From: Pelecanus crispus
Taxonomy: Eukaryota > Chordata > Aves > Pelecaniformes > Pelecanidae
NCBI RefSeq assembly: GCF_030463565.1
Contig: NC_134643.1
Coordinates: 165,872,491 to 165,936,490, forward strand
Length of the DNA: 64,000 nucleotides
Direction of reading: 5' to 3'
A model generated the notes under the pieces. It did not search any database. It was not told the DNA's origin and saw only the letters and a list, made by a program, of their open reading frames with translations. Below are positions 60,705 to 64,000 of this stretch, in pieces. The translations under genes and the position numbers were made by a program. Within the stretch, counting starts at the first letter, position 1. Every line of letters starts with the position of its first letter.

Positions 60705-60802
60705 ATAAGGAAGGACATAATTTTTCTATATTCTGGGTGCTGGTGAGTGTTATCCTAGGTGCAATAGCCATGCTGTGCAAAGAACAAGGAATTACAATAC
60801 TG
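60705..60802 (+). CDS. TMTC4: TMTC4 coding exon 6: rest of codon 195 to residue 227
   Basis: Acceptor ttttgacag/at and donor ctg/gtaaga. It encodes KEGHNFSIFWVLVSVILGAI then AMLCKEQGITIL. The hydrophobic span at about residues 203-218 is a further membrane segment. MLCKEQGIT (217-225) is a strongly conserved TMTC motif in the loop after it. Asn200 in NFS is a possible glycosylation sequon. 98 bases, from phase 1 to phase 0. Confidence 0.95.
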
Positions 60803-62880
60803 GTAAGAATCCTCTTATTGACTGAATTTTGACCTCAGCATGTCAGATGCAGTTGTAAAGCCTACAAAGATGAATCTTCTCCACAGCTAATCACATGCAC
60901 ACCTGTTTGTTCTTTTAAGAAAACCCGTTAATGTTGACAAAAAGCAGTATTCTCGTAGATCTGTCTTGATTGTATCCCTGCCAATCCTTTGGAATTCTTC
61001 ATTTTATCTTTTGCAAACAGGTTGCATGTATCTGTTAATTTCTTGCAAAATTTAAAAGTTTTACAGTGTTAGTTTCAATGTGTATCATGTTCATTGGCCT
61101 TGGCTTTGAATGTAATTGTTGAGATAGCAGGCCTACAAACCTCATGTTGAAGGCTTATGAACAAAGACATAACTGGAGGAGAGCATTTTTAAAAGCTCCA
61201 CCCTCTTGTTTTTGTGAACAGTGTAATTAAAAGTAGGGCCATTGTTTATGCATTTCTAATACCAAATCTCTTCCTTCTGTCCCTTATTTAAGGATCTGTC
61301 TATGCAAACAGGTATAGTTACTGTTCATGTTCATTGTGCTTTTGCTTTTATTACTTCAGTGAAGACATTCTGTTTTGGGTGACCAAATCAGCCACCTGAA
61401 ATGCTACATCTGTGATTTTTACCTTTTATATAGCCATGTATCTTTATAAATAAATCCAATTTGTAGCTTTAACTGACATAGATAAAGCAACAACAGAATC
61501 AGAAGAATTCTTTGCAGCAAGGACCCTCTTGTCCTTGATAGAAAAAAAAGGGAGAAGAAATTACAGAAAACTTCTTGCTTTAGGACATTATTTTTGGATA
61601 GATGTTTGTAGAGTGATGTATTTTTTAAAGGTGTCTGTAAGGAAAACATAAGGAATTCTCTTAAAACTTGGTGTGATTATTTCCTTTAGTGGCATGAAGT
61701 AATTATTTGAGCCAGCAGACACAGAATTGTTATTGGATCTGGGTTTTTTATTTGTTTGCTGTTCCGTTGCTAGGGCGATTATATTTATTGTGCTGAGGGG
61801 CATGGGTCCGAGGGATGAAGGGATAAATCACACATTAAAAAGATTGCTTGTAGGCTAAATGTATTTTTCAGCAGGATTCTTGCCTTCCTATCTCCATACA
61901 AGTGAGCCAAAAGCCTTTTAACTGTCAGGTGGCCTTTCTACACGGAACTACGCCTCTCTAACCTATCTTCTGTCTTCTCCCTTTGACTGTTAGAAAGAGA
62001 CTTGCGGCCTCCCAATGTCCTAACTCTTTGCCTCACCTGGAACTATTTTTACTGTCTTCTTTCCATTTAGTCTTTAGAACATTGAGGTAATTTCCAAAGT
62101 TACTAGGAATTAGGCTAAATATTCAAGGATTGTAATGGTTGGCGATTGCTGAAACATTGAAGGGAATATGTTAAAGTTGGATTTTGCTGGTCACCTCAAC
62201 AGAATTACCCCTGGATATATTTTAGCTGCTTGGGGGTAGTATGTGCAAGTGTAGTCCTGCAAAGCACTGAATATGCTCTGGTTTTATGTGTAGTGACTGA
62301 TGTCACGCAGAAGGTTGATTGTTTTTTTCAGCAACTTCCACTGTGTATATTGGTGTAATTGCAAGAAAAGCAAGCCTGATATCTCTGTTAAATCTTTTGT
62401 TTGTTGCGACAATTTATGTACCCTTTAAAAATAGTATTCCTGAAACCTGACAGTCAAAAGATACCATGCTGCACAGCAAAAAATAAGTAGAAGGCTTAAA
62501 GAAACTCCACCTTACTGACAGAGGCCTTACCTTTTGACTGCAGCATTTACACTGTGGAACATTTGGGAAAGAAGAGGAGAGCAGAATACTGTTGTGACCA
62601 TGCATATGAGGTCTAGCTTGCTGGTACATGGCATTCCCCGAAGGGTTACTCCATGTACCAGGAGAATCCCCATTACAGGAACATGATATTCTACTCATCT
62701 GAGCTCAGGTTCTCAATTTACCATTCTGCCTTCATTACTACCAACGTGTCTCTCTACTTGTTTGGAATCAGTATTAAGATGTACAATAACTCATGGTAGA
62801 AGTGGAATTTAAGATGTATTTTAAAAAATAGTGGTCAGCTGCTCCATCTTATGCTCTTTATTTTTCTCTTGGTTGCTTAG
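60803..62880 (+). other. TMTC4: TMTC4 intron 6
   Basis: About 2.1 kb. No recognisable repeat, RNA gene or nested ORF. Confidence 0.7.
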
Positions 62881-62973
62881 GGTTTGAATGCAGTGTTTGA
62901 TGCACTGGTGATTAACAAGCTAAATGTTTTGGAGCTTATTCAAAAGTTACTACATAAGGACAAGTCATTGGAG
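62881..62973 (+). CDS. TMTC4: TMTC4 coding exon 7: residues 228-258 (gene continues past the window)
   Basis: Acceptor ttgcttag/ggt and donor gag/gtgagt. It encodes GLNAVFDALVINKLNVLELI then QKLLHKDKSLE, in phase 0 at both ends (93 bases). The first eight residues follow directly from exon 6 (KEQGITIL-GLNAVFD), a junction that matches the human protein as I remember it. About 480 further residues, the remaining membrane segments and the TPR domain, lie to the right of the window. Confidence 0.94.
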
Positions 62974-64000
62974 GTGAGTCTGCAGAGGTTTTGTTCATTC
63001 TGGCCATTCAGACAGTCCTGTACTAAAAGACAAAGATACAACTTCTGACAGTTCTGTTGTTGAGAATTACAAAAAAAATAGAGGTATGTTCAGTCAGCCT
63101 AGTAAGGCAATGTGCTGTGACATCTTTGCAGCAACATGAGTAGTAATGGGATAGCATTAGAATTGTATTAGATAGTGAAATCCATTCCACACTTCTCTCA
63201 ACAGTGTGTTAAAAATATGGTGTGGAAGAGCTGACTGCTTGATGCAACAAGTTCTCCAGGGTCAGTAGCTATATACCTGAAACGGTTGTTTAACGTAGAT
63301 TGGTCAGAGTAAAGAGAGACAGATTTATTCAGATTCTCAAATAAGACAGATAGACCTTTGAAAAAGTACATTATAAAAAATATTATGTCTACTTTGCCAA
63401 TCCCACTACACTATTTTTTTCAGAATACAAATTACCAAACAGGAGACAGTTCCTAGTAGCTTGGGATTTTAAAAGAAAAAATACATAATCACTGATAGTC
63501 GCTAAGGATCAAATTTCTGACTTTTGTTGGTATCACTTTATCCAGTATAGGCTCAAGTGGAATCCAGCACCTAGTATTTGCACTGGCAAGCAAATCACAG
63601 AAACAATCAGCCTCAGGTGAATGATTGATAGCAGCCAAATAGACCAACAGCCTGCCTAGAACATCACTGTTATTCAACAGCTAAATTATTTGCCTCTCCC
63701 ATCCAAGGTTGAGCAAGGCAAAGGAATATTCATTGTACTTTGCATTGACCAGTGGTGTCACTGCAGAGAAGTCTTGCTCATGTTTCTGAGTAGTGCAAGT
63801 CCTATGGGGCTTTTAAATTGCTTTGCAAAGAGTGAAGTGAGGAGCTTCAGGGGGAGCTCAGTAAAAGGGGAATCTCTAGAACTGAAACAGTAGATTTGAC
63901 AAAGAATGGCTAAGTGAGGTATGCAAGAGTATTTCAGGCAGCAAATAGGAATGCTGGGGAATTTTGTTGTATAATGAGAGTAATGTCAACTAGCATATGA
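62974..64000 (+). other. TMTC4: TMTC4 intron 7 (partial)
   Basis: AT-rich sequence to the window edge. No repeat or next exon was recognised. The short ORFs on both strands have no coding character. Confidence 0.7.

Overview
The window is vertebrate nuclear DNA, most likely from a bird outside the chicken group. The evidence is a dense scatter of CR1 retrotransposon fragments with typical avian CR1 3' ends, three solo retroviral LTRs of kinds common in neoavian birds, a compact intron-exon gene and a GC-rich CpG-island promoter in AT-rich DNA. Nothing looks prokaryotic or viral apart from old LTR copies.

The only gene I can identify is the 5' third of TMTC4 on the + strand. A CpG island spans about 31,190-32,530 and holds two CCAAT boxes and a probable untranslated exon 1 ending at 31782. 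Six coding exons follow: 34188-34349, 39370-39485, 42076-42292, 46146-46233, 60705-60802 and 62881-62973. All six have GT/AG splice sites and compatible phases and join to 258 codons. These encode the N-terminal multi-membrane half of an ER O-mannosyltransferase-type protein; the remaining membrane segments and the TPR repeats lie beyond the right edge.

Region by region: 1-31,190 is intergenic, with a nested CR1 cluster (3.0-6.6 kb), a small CR1 3' end (about 10 kb), a solo LTR (12.1-12.7 kb), a splice-flanked open segment of unknown meaning (25,195-25,362) and a large solo LTR with internal tandem repeats (27.6-28.7 kb). From 31.2 kb to the right edge is TMTC4. Its intron 3 carries a composite CR1. 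Its 14.5-kb intron 5 carries an LTR, four CR1 pieces and an unexplained antisense ORF.

The points most worth a second look are three. The first is a CR1 insertion at 3352-4525 that carries, at its 5' end and inside its target-site duplication, an inverted copy of DNA lying about 2.1 kb away. The second is a pair of short upstream ORFs joined by a TAATG overlap just before the TMTC4 start. The third is the 129-codon antisense ORF followed by an A-run in intron 5. I found no new enzymatic or defence system. All calls come from reading the sequence, with family knowledge from memory and no database search.
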